Source of the DNA: Paramecium octaurelia
Lineage: Eukaryota > Ciliophora > Oligohymenophorea > Peniculida > Parameciidae
Length of the DNA stretch: 64,000 nt
Reading direction: 5' to 3'
Assembly (NCBI GenBank): GCA_905182995.1
Contig: CAJJDP010000159.1
Coordinates: 204,258 to 268,257, forward strand
Part shown: one piece after another, positions 48,331 through 58,693 of the stretch
Layout of the letters: every line of letters begins with the position of its first letter
Numbering within the stretch: position 1 is the first letter of the stretch
Notes under the pieces: model-generated
Seen by the model: only the letters and a program-made list of their open reading frames with translations
Told to the model about the DNA's origin: nothing
Databases searched by the model: none
Made by a program: the position numbers and the translations under genes

Positions 48331-49540
48331 ATGTAATAAGTTTGCAATAACTTTCTTGCAGATCCCACAGATACCAGTTTTGGATTCTAAATAAAATGCA
48401 AAAATTGCTAATTTACAAGAAAATAACACATTCAAAGTGATTTCCATATTCTATTTTAGATAATAATGCTAAGCCTATTCCATAAACTACAAGTGACAAT
48501 ACTACATCAACAAATACTAAATAGCTTGTTAATGTAGTTGATAATGCTTTTCAAAATCCTAAAAACTAAGTGGGTATGTATGGATCTTTGCATTAAAAAA
48601 AAGATATTGCAACTACAAAAACTAATGAATAAAATGAGTTCAAGAAAACTACAAGTTTAAATTAACAATAAGACTAAAAAGATGAATCAGATTAACAACT
48701 TAATAATTCAATAAAATTAGAGAGATAAAATTTATAGATCTATAATTCAGAAAAATCTTCCGCAAATTCAAATCCACAAGACTAGGAAAAAATAAATAAA
48801 GCGAATGAATCAACTAAAGAATAAAATTCAAATGTAGAATCATTAAATCCTTCTGTTCAAGAAGATTCAAATTCTTCTTAGAAATTGGAATAAATATAGA
48901 ATTAAAATGAAACCAAACCAAATGAACCCTAAGAATTAAAGCCAAACAAACTGTAATCAAATCCTTTCATATTGTAAAATTAAAATTCTCCTCAAAAATT
49001 GGAATAAAAATCTAATATTTCCCAACCATTTTAAATTAAACCTTAAGTATAATTAATTAAGGATTAAAAAGAATAATAATAAACAATAAATTAATCATAA
49101 AACTAGTCGCAAGCTTAAAATGAATAGGTTGTAAATTCCTAACCTTAAAATGAATAGATTGTAAAGCCATAAAATGAAATTGAATAACCTGTAAAGCCCT
49201 AAACTGAAATTGAATAACCTAAAAAACCTTTAACTTAAAATGAATAGCCAGTTAAACCCTAAACTTAAAATGAATAGAAACCTTAAGGTAATTTACAAAT
49301 TCCTTAGGCCAATTAAAATACGAATTAACCACCTCAAGTACAAGTTTATTTTATATAAAGTCTGTAAAAGAGAGAGCAAAAGGCATGTAAGTCTTTGGAT
49401 TTGGAGCTCCTCCTCCAATGAAGATTGCTTAAAAACCAGATTAAGAGAAGCCATTTGAATAATATATTATAGATAGACCAATTTTGCAAAATAAGAAACA
49501 CATCAGAACTTAATAGGATTTTTAGGCTATTCAAAAATGA
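48331..49540 (+). CDS. Gln/Asn/Pro-rich protein with CxxC head and repeats
   Basis: ATG at 48331; an intron of 23 nt starting GTGATT (near 48,437) and one of 23 nt (near 49,340) give 387 residues, exactly in frame. The start was chosen because only this frame joins the first intron in phase; a later ATG at 48396 does not. The head has 'FGFQIKCKNCQF', one Cys-x2-Cys. The middle is Gln/Asn/Ser/Lys-rich and disordered, and includes a degenerate Asn-Glu-Gln repeat. The tail after the second intron, 'SVKERAKGMQVFGFGAPPP', looks like a conserved short linear motif. No family recognised. The long disordered region and motif-like tail suggest a scaffold or adaptor. Confidence 0.7.
49114..49284 (+). 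repeat. Degenerate Asn-Glu-Gln coding repeat
   Basis: About six imperfect copies of a 9-11 codon unit encoding Asn-Glu-(Ile-Glu-)Gln-Pro/Ile-Val-Lys-Pro-Gln, recognisable in DNA by recurring AAAATGAATAG and GTAAAGCC. It lies inside the Gln-rich gene and keeps the frame. Confidence 0.8.
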
Positions 49541-49720
49541 TTAGTTTAGTAATCTATTGTTTGTTTAATATTTTAAAATATAGCAATTGAAAAATATATA
49601 TAAATTTTACTTCAATATGGTTACACAAATTGAGGTTTTGATAAATATTCATCTTGATATGCTAAAAGTTTAATTAAGATTGCGAATAATTAATAAATAT
49701 TTTATTTTTGTAATTAATCA

Positions 49721-50699
49721 TCATTATCTGATTCTTAGATTTGATGTTAAAATACTTTGGTTTGGATCTTAATTCTAAATTTACTGGGTCTATCTTCCTC
49801 TTAATTAGGCAAGTGAAATGGCTTGTGTTAAACACTTCTGACTCTCTTAGTATGTAACTTATTGTCCTTGATAGTTCTCTTCTGAATATATTGTCATTTA
49901 GTATCCTTCAGGTAAATAGATGGACTTGATATCATATTAGAAATCCCTAAAATTTCGCTTAATTTTACTCAACTTCCTTCAAAGACTCACAAATTGGTAA
50001 GCTTTCTCCTTAGAAATCGCATTTTGAATAGATCACAATACAATCTTCTTATTTTTCTTACACGCTGATGTTGGCTTGATTGTCATCCTATTCTGCTATA
50101 TCGAGCGCTCTAAATTTATAAAATGATTTACAAGTATGTCCTCATTCCATCGTAAGAATCAATTTAATTTCCTAAAGAATCATAAACTTAGTTTTCATTT
50201 CGAATAGGTCTTAAGTTTAAATAGTAAATACTTACAATTCTAAACTGGCTGACAAATAATGATTATCACCGTCTTAATCTTTTGACTCTTCTTAAACTTA
50301 TGTATCTTCTGGGAATTCATAAGGCATTGAGTTCTCCATATCGAACATTGGATCAATTTCTGCATCAGTTGAAACTAATTATTGTGCTCCTTCCTAAGTA
50401 GTAGCTTACAAATTGTTAGAATCATCACTGATAGTCACTTAGCTATTTTGAGTTTCTTCTTAATTGGTTTAGACAGCAGGCTCAGATTTAGTATTTTAAG
50501 TATTATCAGCTTAGTTTGAGACAAAGTGACCATCAATATCGATATATCCTTGTAATTATTAATGTTATTAAATTTATTAGGATTCTTCGTTTTTTGTTTC
50601 ATAAACTAATGTAGGAATTGGATTCTCTGAAATTTCATTTAATGCCTAATTTTAAGAAAATGTTAAGCCAAGGAGTAGAGTTATCAGAACTATTTTCAT
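49721..50699 (-). CDS. Secreted beta/gamma-crystallin-like protein A
   Basis: Minus strand, ATG at 50697-50699, TGA at 49721-49723; three introns (26, 22, 22 nt) give 302 residues, exactly in frame. Residues 1-17 are a signal peptide ('MKIVLITLLLGLTF'). A long acidic Gln/Ser/Asp-rich segment follows (about residues 20-165), like a propeptide. The C-terminal 120 residues show two Greek-key strand patterns, 'CIVIYSKCDFQGESLPIC' and 'YQMTIYSEENYQGQQVTY', of the beta/gamma-crystallin type. Dense-core granule proteins of Tetrahymena (Grt1, Grt2, Igr1) end in such domains, so a trichocyst or other granule cargo role is likely by analogy. Confidence 0.8.
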
Positions 50700-50740
50700 T
50701 AAAAATTTTTAAAATATAAATAATAAAGGTAAAACGGATA

Positions 50741-51767
50741 TCATTTACTTAACTTAATTATCTCTTCTTCTATATCATTAAAGCATTCCTAGATCTATTG
50801 TTTCATCAATCTCAATCGTAACAATTTATCACCATCTACATTGTTTTGTAATTAATTTTGCATATTATTCCTTAAAGTTTAGATTATATCCAAGTCTTGA
50901 TTCAATTTTTGCATGGATCTTTAACTATTTTGATAACTTAAATCTTGGACACTGCTGGTCAACTTGTCCTTTGCCGTTTATATTCTTTTTAAAAATCTGT
51001 AAACATATTTTCTTAAAATTTATACTTTTGCATTTCCTAAATTTCATGTTATATATTAGATATTTCATCAGTGACATATTCCTAATAATATTAGTCAAAG
51101 GTCTTATTTTCATTTTGATAATTCTTTTGAATCTCCTATTGCTAAATTTCTTATATTCTTTTGTCCAATTGAAATAGCGAAGTTTTTAAGCAAATTTCTT
51201 AGTAGGCTTCAAAATTGTTAGTGCTCTGTTGAGTATTATAATAGACTTAAGTGTTGTTATTATTTATTCCGTATGATTGCTTTTATTTTATGGATTCGTA
51301 AAAGTCTTTATTGGAACAAAACTACTATTAAGACATGGATTAATCTGTCAAAGACAGTTTAAATATGTCATCAATAGTATCAGAATCCTGTTTACCAGAA
51401 AAATCCTGTAATATAGGTTTTTTAATGGATCGCTAATTCTAATTTTGATGAGTGTCGTAATAATTATTTTTACTAATAAAAAATCTGTAATCTTAATCAT
51501 CAGATTAAGTGCCATGTTAAGTTAAACTATGTTGTCTTTTATCTTCATAAACTGATTCAGCAGTCTAACAATCTGGATTTATCTTAGAAGATGAAACAGA
51601 TTTCAAAGTCTATACTTTTTGATTACTCATCATCACGTCTAACTTTATATCAAATTTTAAATGAATTATACTTTTATTTGCTCTATAGTATTTAAATGTT
51701 TCTTCAGTTCCAATTTTCCACATTTGCATCTATTCAACCAGTCTATAATTTCTCTATTTGTTTTCAT
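50741..51767 (-). CDS. Coiled-coil protein, 325 residues
   Basis: Minus strand, start at 51765-51767. A 29-nt intron near 51,640 joins a short first exon ('REIIDWLNRCKCGKLELKK') to the main exon, and a 20-nt intron starting GTTTACAG near 51,005 joins the end. The total is exactly in frame, TGA at 50741-50743. The first exon is needed because the frame continues upstream of the internal ATG pair at 51631. The middle is Gln/Asn/Tyr-rich, the last 150 residues are coiled coil. Family not recognised. Confidence 0.7.
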
Positions 51768-52368
51768 TTTTTTAACGTAACAATTATTTAATAAATATTT
51801 ATATTATTTATAATCCATTAGTACCTAAACAAATAAGTAAATAGGATTTCTTTTTACATAACAAATGTAATGATAATAGATAAAACTGTTTAATGCAAGT
51901 GATTAAATAAATCAAAGTATAAAATGTGATTTATTTTTATACCTCCTAATATTTGTATCCTCAAAATATAGAGTATCTTACTATTTTAGAACAATAAGTA
52001 CTTCTTCTTAGATCTATCTATAATTAAAGTCAAAAATAAAAATCATTTTTACTATTTTTGTTATAAAAATTATAATCATTTTTATTTTCCATCTAGAGTT
52101 GAACTGTCTTCTACTATCATTTCAAATCAATTTTTTTGCAAATAATGCTCTCCAATCTAAATTCTTTAATATTCTTACTAATCACGCGATTAGATCATTT
52201 TAATATTGGAGGATGCTTTTAAATCTAAGGTTCAAGATTTCTCTTATTTAAAAAACGAAGAAGTACAATGATAGGTTCTTTGAGAGGAATCTATAATATA
52301 AGAAATTCATTGATCTGTAACAAATTCATCACTCAAAATTCATATATTATAAATCCGTTTTTATTAAT
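51768..52368. other. Intergenic region between divergent genes
   Basis: About 600 bp, AT-rich, no sustained frame with a start. It should contain the promoters of the coiled-coil gene and of secreted protein B. No nameable motif. Confidence 0.55.
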
Positions 52369-53028
52369 ATGTAAAAATTATATATTTTAGCACTCTTATT
52401 GGTGATCATAACAGCTCAAGAGAGTTTCCTTGAAAAATAAAAGCACGTCAAATAACAGAAGGATTTATCAACTGAAATATATACAATTAAAAAAAAAGGA
52501 TTACCAACCTTTTTGGGAAGAAGCTCTGATGAATCAATCAAAGAGCAATTGTCATCACTTTTGAATTACGAAGAAGCATTGTTATTAACACCAACTGAAG
52601 AGAGTGATCATACAATTAAATTCGTTGAATCTATGTTTATTATTGACCAACCAAATCCAAATGCAGTAAGAGCAACAGAAAAACCAAATTACTCATTTGA
52701 AGAACCTAAGCCAGAGAAGAAAGTTTACAGCAATGAAAAAGTTACATCTTTTAAGGAGGGTTGTATTTATGTTTTTAGCGAATGCAATTTTAAGGGAGAA
52801 CATGCTAAATCATGTCCAGGAGATAATGTCACATTTTTTGGATTACCATTTGAAGTTTTATCCATTCATGTACCAGAAGGAGGATCATTGAGTCTCATTT
52901 AAGAAAACGGAACTACTGCATATACAGTTTCCAATAAATGTATGAGAAGTAGACCAATTGAATTCCTATTTGTCGAAGGAGCAATCAAACAATCATTTGG
53001 AAATGGCGAATCATTCATTGACTAATGA
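52369..53028 (+). CDS. Secreted beta/gamma-crystallin-like protein B
   Basis: One intron-free frame of 220 codons, ATG at 52369, TGA at 53026-53028. Residues 1-16 form a signal peptide ('LYILALLLVITAQ'). A Lys/Glu-rich segment (about residues 18-120) may be a propeptide. The C-terminal 90 residues hold 'GCIYVFSECNFKGEHAKSC' and 'VLSIHVPEGGSLSLI', the same strand pattern as in protein A. Conserved cysteines flank the Greek-key-like strands. Length and architecture fit a small secretory-granule protein. It has no introns, unlike protein A, so the pair is not a recent copy. Confidence 0.78.
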
Positions 53029-53472
53029 AAATAAATATATATTCATAAGAAACATGATTTTATTTTTGAAAAGCAATCCTTCCCTTTCATTAGTTAATCA
53101 ATCCATTATCTTTGATGTACAATCTACTCAAATGTGCTATCTTTGATTTCTTTAAATACAACCAATACTGTCTTATTCATGACTTATCAAATGACTTTTG
53201 AACAGCATTTAAATTCTTAGATCCTTCATATAAATACAAATTTAGAAGCAATTTCATCTTTAAAATACAGCAAAAAATCATCCCAGATATGTTACTTCAT
53301 TAATATACAAATGGATCCCCAGTTACCCTTCTAGAACATATGTGATAAAAAAATGCAGGTTAAAATTATGCTCATCCAGATTTACACTGTGAATCTAAAT
53401 TATTATTAGAATCAATAGAAGGTTGTTTTTATATTATTAATAATTTAACAGGTTAGGAAATTCAAATTAAAA
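53029..53472. other. Intergenic stretch with a 46-codon minus-strand frame
   Basis: About 440 bp. On the minus strand, 53,180 to 53,043 encodes a 45-residue frame with ATG and TGA ('KEIKDSTFEQIVHQRQW' within). Neighbouring frames also look faintly coding, but with an in-frame TGA. This could be a very small gene or a relic. Nothing else is seen. Confidence 0.3.
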
Positions 53473-54839
53473 ATGTAAAAATCCACAACCCTTGCAGATT
53501 TCACAATTCTTTAGAAATTAGGAGAAGGTTCCTTTGGATAAGTATTCAGAGTAAGTTAAAGTAATATAAATTAGGTTAAACGAGTGAGTGATTAGTAAGA
53601 GTATGCTATGAAGAAGGTGAGAATTAACAACTTAAAGTAAAAGGAGAGAGAGAATGCTTTGAATGAGATCAGAATTTTGGCTTCAATAACTGATGCACAT
53701 ATCATAGGGTATAAAGAAGCATTCTTTGATGAAATATCAAATTAATTGTGTGTCATAATGGAATTTGCAGCTGGAGGAGATATCTCAAAATAAATTGGTT
53801 CCTGCATAAAGAAATAGACTTAAATAGAAGAGAAGGAGATTTGGAAAGCTTTGGCACACATGACTTTAGGTTTGAGAGTGTTACACAAGTCTGGTATTTT
53901 GCATCGTGATTTAAAGAGTGCTAACGTCTTTAAATCTAACGATGGATAATACAAGATAGGCGATCTCAATGTAAGTAAAGTCTCACATGGAGCATTAGCT
54001 AAAACCTAAACAGGGACACCTTGTAAAATTGTTGAATTTAATTAGATTATGCAAGTCCAGAAGTATGGAGAGATTAACCTTATTCTTCACCTTCTGATAT
54101 CTGGTCTTTAGGGTGTGTCATATATGAAATGGCTACTTTAAAGCCTCCTTTTAGAGCATAAGATGTTTAAGCCTTATTCAAAAAGGTATCGTCTGGGGTT
54201 TATGAAAAAATACCAAAATCATATTCCAATTCTCTGAGCGCCATGATTAGTTAATTACTCAAAGTACCAGCTCATTTACGTCCAACATGTGATTAGATCC
54301 TCTCCGATCCAAACGTTAAACCATTTGTCGAATAATATTGCTAAACACAATCAGGAAATACTCAAGCAGAATTACTTTAAACTATTTAATTGCCAAAAAA
54401 TCTTAAATAGTTATAAGCTAAACTCCCTAAACCAACTTATGAAACCAACAAAAATGAATATGATTCAATCAAAAATCCTCCCAAATCTACACGATCAGCA
54501 TCTGTAAATGAGAGGAAAGGATCTCCAATTCAAACTCCTCAAATTCCTAAAAAGGATGTTTCCAAACCTGTATTTATTATACACTAATCTTAGCTTATAC
54601 CTCCTGGATTAAAAAACAATTAGTTACACATTAATCCACCTATTCGTTAATCTAGTTTAAATAGGCCCAGTTCTTCAGTTAAAAATCTAAGTCCTGCTCC
54701 AATCAGAAAGTCAGTTGAGAAACAAAGTCAAAATACTTTAAAAAACAAAAGTCCTTCTACTAAACGAATTTATGACAATGAAAATATTGACAGAAGCAAC
54801 ATAGGTTAAAGAAGATCATATCAAAATATTAAGAATTGA
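53473..54839 (+). CDS. NEK-type (NIMA-related) protein kinase
   Basis: NEK kinases act in cilia length control and the cell cycle. Introns of 24 nt (53,552) and 23 nt (near 54,022) give 439 residues, exactly in frame. N-terminal kinase domain: Gly loop 'LGEGSFGQVF' (residues 16-25), catalytic Lys39 in 'YAMKKV', 'HRDLKSANV', and activation segment 'GTPYYASPEVW'. The magnesium-binding motif reads Asp-Leu-Asn ('GDLNVSK') in place of Asp-Phe-Gly, a variant I recall from Fa2-like NEKs of protists. The C-terminal 170 residues are Pro/Ser/Asn-rich and basic, likely a targeting tail. The second intron falls exactly in 'TP|YY'. Confidence 0.92.
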
Positions 54840-54859
54840 TATTCAAATTATATTATATT

Positions 54860-54920
54860 ATACTTCATAAGAAGTATCAAAATATATTCTAGTTTCATAC
54901 TTCATACTTCACAAGAAGTA
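54860..54920. repeat. Pair of related palindromes after the kinase gene
   Basis: 54860-54877 reads ATACTTCATAAGAAGTAT, a perfect 7-bp inverted repeat with a 4-base loop. 54905-54920 reads TACTTCACAAGAAGTA, a perfect 6-bp inverted repeat with a similar loop. They begin 21 bp after the kinase stop and could be RNA hairpins in its 3' end or paired protein-binding sites. Confidence 0.7.
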
Positions 54921-55042
54921 ACCCAAAACATCTTTGGATTAATTCTTGAGTCGTTTTCTGTAAACCTTCCAAATTTAATTTAAAATTATCAGTCGAAAAT
55001 TTAAACCATGTTACTAGATTTAATTCTATTTTGTTGAGCATT

Positions 55043-55820
55043 TCAAACATGGAACCAATGCATATATCCTACCATGACTGATTAACGAGTTCTCAATGGT
55101 GATGCGTTTGATTATTCAAGAAAATTTTATTTTGCTATTTGGCAATTAAATTTCGTTCTCTTTCTGGTTACATAACCATTCAAAAGCGTTTCGATAATAT
55201 ACCAATGTTCATTTTTCCAAAATTATAACTTAAATAAAGCTTTACTCTTTGTTCTTAATTAGGTCTATAATTAAAATTTAAGAACAAACCTTCAACATAA
55301 TTTATCCAACTATTTTGAACAACTGAGTAAATAATTGATGAATATTATCCTTAAAAAAATAAATTAATTAGTGATTCTCCTAGCAATGCAAATGTGTATT
55401 AAATCAATTACTTAAAAGCAGCCTTATTTTTAACTAAATAGGTCAACTTTTTTATAATTTATAATCATAAATGAATTTAATTATTCAATTATTATTAATA
55501 TATTCGTTAATGAAAAAGTGCAGACACAATTTAAAGGCTAATATAATAATACATCTCAATCTTTATTAATTCTTACAGGTAGAATTGAAGACTATTAGGA
55601 TCTCAAATAATTGTTGTTAGGTTTATTGTATGATATCAAACGATCATTTCGCTACTTAACTATCTACTCTGAAAGTGGTGAAAATAGATCGAAAATTGAT
55701 AATAACTGATATAAATTTACTGTTGGAACACTCTAGTTAAGCGAGATTATAATAAATCATGAATTATCATCTTAAAACATATCTTACTATATATTGCTTT
55801 ATTACGTATCTTTTGCTGAA
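55043..55820 (-). pseudogene. Probable decayed gene
   Basis: The minus strand is purine-rich and yields clearly protein-like stretches, for example 'QLLSIFDLFSPLSEQIVKQR' near 55,700 and 'EHWYIIETLLNGYV' near 55,190. The pieces do not join into one frame: an in-frame TGA lies near 55,757, and connecting the later pieces needs an intron of 17 nt or a frameshift. It ends at TGA 55043-55045. This looks like a relic of a duplicated gene, common after the whole-genome duplications of Paramecium. The original function is not recognisable. Confidence 0.45.
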
Positions 55821-56227
55821 ATAAAGAATAGAATTCTTGTTTTTATTTTTTAAAACTAAAGGTTTTTAATAACATCAATTATAAAAGTGGATACTAAATA
55901 AATCACATTGATTGATGCAACAAGGAAAATTTAAATAACAATCTATTTCATAAAAAAAACTTCCTTTATTTTACATCCATCTAAGACAAGGACAAGAAGT
56001 TAAAAGTGTTTTGTTGAAATTTAATATAAGTATAAAAGCAAAGTAGGATTAAATGTAAAGTGTTAGCTACAATAATAATAAAATATCATGAATTAAAAAT
56101 AAGTACCTACATATCATTAAGAAATTGATGAGCTCCATATCATAAAATAAGAGAAAGCTATAAGAATTTTAATGAGAATACAATTACTCTACAAGGTTGC
56201 TGTTGATATTTTATATAATAATTAATA
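55821..56227. other. Intergenic AT-rich stretch
   Basis: About 400 bp before the Rab-like gene. No sustained frame or named motif seen. Confidence 0.55.
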
Positions 56228-56882
56228 ATGAACGAAACACTCAAACTAGTTCTAGTGGGTTAGTAAGGGGCAGGAAAAACAAGCCTTTTGCAATCTCATA
56301 GATAGCAAGAGTTCCGAGCTCATAATGCAGCAACGGTTGCTGTTGACTATTCTACAGTGAAAAATGTGGAAGTGAATGGTCAACTTTTTGATATTTCGAT
56401 ATGGGACACGGCTGGCTAGGAGAGGTTTAGATCTATTACTAGGATGTCTTTATAAGTATAAAAATGAAAAGAAATCTTAGAATTCTAATGTAGCAATTCT
56501 TTGTTTCGATTTGAGTGATCCTGATTCATACAGACACACTTAAGGTTGGTTAGATTTTCTACAAGTTAATTGCAGTCCTGATATGGGAATTATAATAGTT
56601 GGAACCAAGATGGACCTCCCCACTTTTTATGTTGAGGAAGATCTGCAAAAATATCTCCTAACTTTAAATTCATAAAAGTAGTTAAAGTTATTTCTAACTT
56701 CAGCTAAGACTAATGAAGGCATTGCAGAAACCTTCTAATATGCTTATGAACAGGGAGCAAAGATAAAAATGAGAGCTTTACAAATCGATAAATCGATTGT
56801 ACTCGTTCCACCCAACAAATAAAGTATTCAGAAAACTCAATCATATCGTAAAAAATATTTTCAGGGGTGTTATTGTTGCTGA
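56228..56882 (+). CDS. Rab-like small GTPase
   Basis: ATG at 56228; one 25-nt intron near 56,455 gives 209 residues, exactly in frame, TGA at 56880-56882. GTPase motifs are present: P-loop 'GQQGAGKTS', switch II 'WDTAGQERFR', 'GTKMD' in place of NKxD, and 'TSAK'. The C-terminus ends Cys-Tyr-Cys-Cys, a geranylgeranylation signal of Rab type. Oddities: after 'RSITRMSLQ' the usual Tyr-Tyr-Arg/Lys-x-Ala is missing, and the P-loop lacks the common Asp/Ser. The switch I region is also unusual ('HNAATVAVDYST'). A divergent Rab with altered effector binding is likely. Confidence 0.88.
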
Positions 56883-57070
56883 CATTATAGAATTGATTAA
56901 ATATATTTACATTCAATTAAACTAAATTTCATTGTCCATAATAAACTTATGTGAAAATAGGTGAAAAAATTTGATAATTCCTAATAAATAAATAGCAAAT
57001 ACCGTTTCTTACGGGTTCTTCATATAACAATAAATATTGGTCATACATTTTATTAATTAATAATTTATAA

Positions 57071-58632
57071 ATGACTGATCGCAAGGCTTGGAATTAAAAA
57101 GTAACAGCGAACAAAATTACATTTCTAGGAAGATACAGCTATCTTATAATTGGTGAAACAGTATGGAATTAAGAAATGGACAATTGTGGCTGAGAAGATG
57201 AAAGAACTCTACAGTTTATTTGGTCGATCAGGAAAATAATGTAGAGAACGCTATCATAATCATCTTGATCCTACCATCAACAAAGAGCCATGGAGTGAAA
57301 ATGAAGAGAGAGTCATCTTCGTAGCCCACAAGGAACACGGCAACAAATGGGTAGGAAAGTTACAACAATTTTTAGGCTGAAATTGCGAAACTGCTACCAG
57401 GGAGAACTGATAACGCAATTAAAAATCATTTTTATTCAACCTTAAGAAGAAGTCTGAGAAGAATCAATAAACTCATAGGAGACAAGAATAGTAAATCATA
57501 TAAGTCTATATATAGTAAAGAAAAGGGTACACAACAGATAAAAGACATAAAACCTGGAGTATTATCAAAGATATTCATTCTTGCAGAGAAGAGTCCATCA
57601 GAATTAAAAGATGATCACATGAAAAAGTTATGTTAAGCCTGTAAAGGACTCCAGGACTCTATCTTAGAATTTGCTTAATCTAAACAAAAATCTTAGATCA
57701 ATTAGTTTAATGAAGATAAGTTCAAATAATTGATTGATAAAATTATGGACTTCAAGTATATATTGTATTTAAACAATAGTGCTCTTTACACAAAATAAAG
57801 AGAGAGTAGATTAAAGTTAAAAAAGAAGAATCACAAAAAAAGGAAGAGTAGAATAGATGACGATGATGACGATGATGATTATACAAGTGATTACAAATAC
57901 GAAGAAATAAGCCACAAATTCCCTTTAAAGAGATCCTCAAGATTGAACGCTAAAAGAAAAGTAGTATAAATAATATATATTATCTTAAAGCACATAGACA
58001 AGGAAGATTATATTGATATTTGTATACGAACCAAAAGAGGACCCTTATATACCATATTGAGAGATTAGTTAGAAGTACAGCAAGAGGAGAAAGAAGTATT
58101 AAAAAGTACTATGAAATTAGGAATAGTCTTCAAATTTTCAATAGCAATATGCTTATGAATAATTTTAAGGGATCAATAGTCCCAATAATCATTAATTTAC
58201 ACCAGCTTTCCATGTTTTAACTCCAAGACAGATATTCTTTTAGAAACAGTCTAACCAATATTATGATGACGGTATGCATAATGATGAAGCTGCGTTAAGC
58301 AAATCTAATTTTGTTCCCATAGTGATAACTAAACAATATAGTTAATACAAGGACAAGACACTTGATAACTTGGCTTAATAATTACAGCAAAAGATTAGTA
58401 ATGACTTAAATTGATTTTAGATGCGAATGCAGAGAAATACATTAATGATCATCAACAGGATTCTGATTTAGAAATTAATATTGGTGATGCTTTCGAAATC
58501 CCTAAAGACTATAAATCACCATCAAGTAAATTCGGTATTGGTGGATATAGCCCAAGTGCATTTAGGAAGTACAGGAAAAATTAGGAGTCAGGGCTAGTTA
58601 ACTTCATGATGACACCTCATCATTATAAATGA
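57071..58632 (+). CDS. Two-repeat Myb DNA-binding protein
   Basis: ATG at 57071, TGA at 58630-58632. Introns of 28, 25, 19 (starting GTCTTC near 58,124) and 23 nt are required, and a 30-nt one near 57,960 is optional because it keeps frame, so the protein is about 478-488 residues. Two Myb repeats are clear: 'GIKKWTIVAEKM' with 'SGKQCRERYHNHLDP', then 'EPWSENEERVIF' with '[29 protein letters not shown]'. A helical region, a Lys/Arg-rich stretch and an eight-Asp run follow. The long C-terminal half is disordered. A nuclear regulator, close to R2R3/c-Myb-type proteins. The targets are unknown. Confidence 0.85.
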
Positions 58633-58693
58633 AATACATTACCATATTAATAAAAGATTATTTATTTCTTTTTTATAGAGCAAATTTAGAAAA

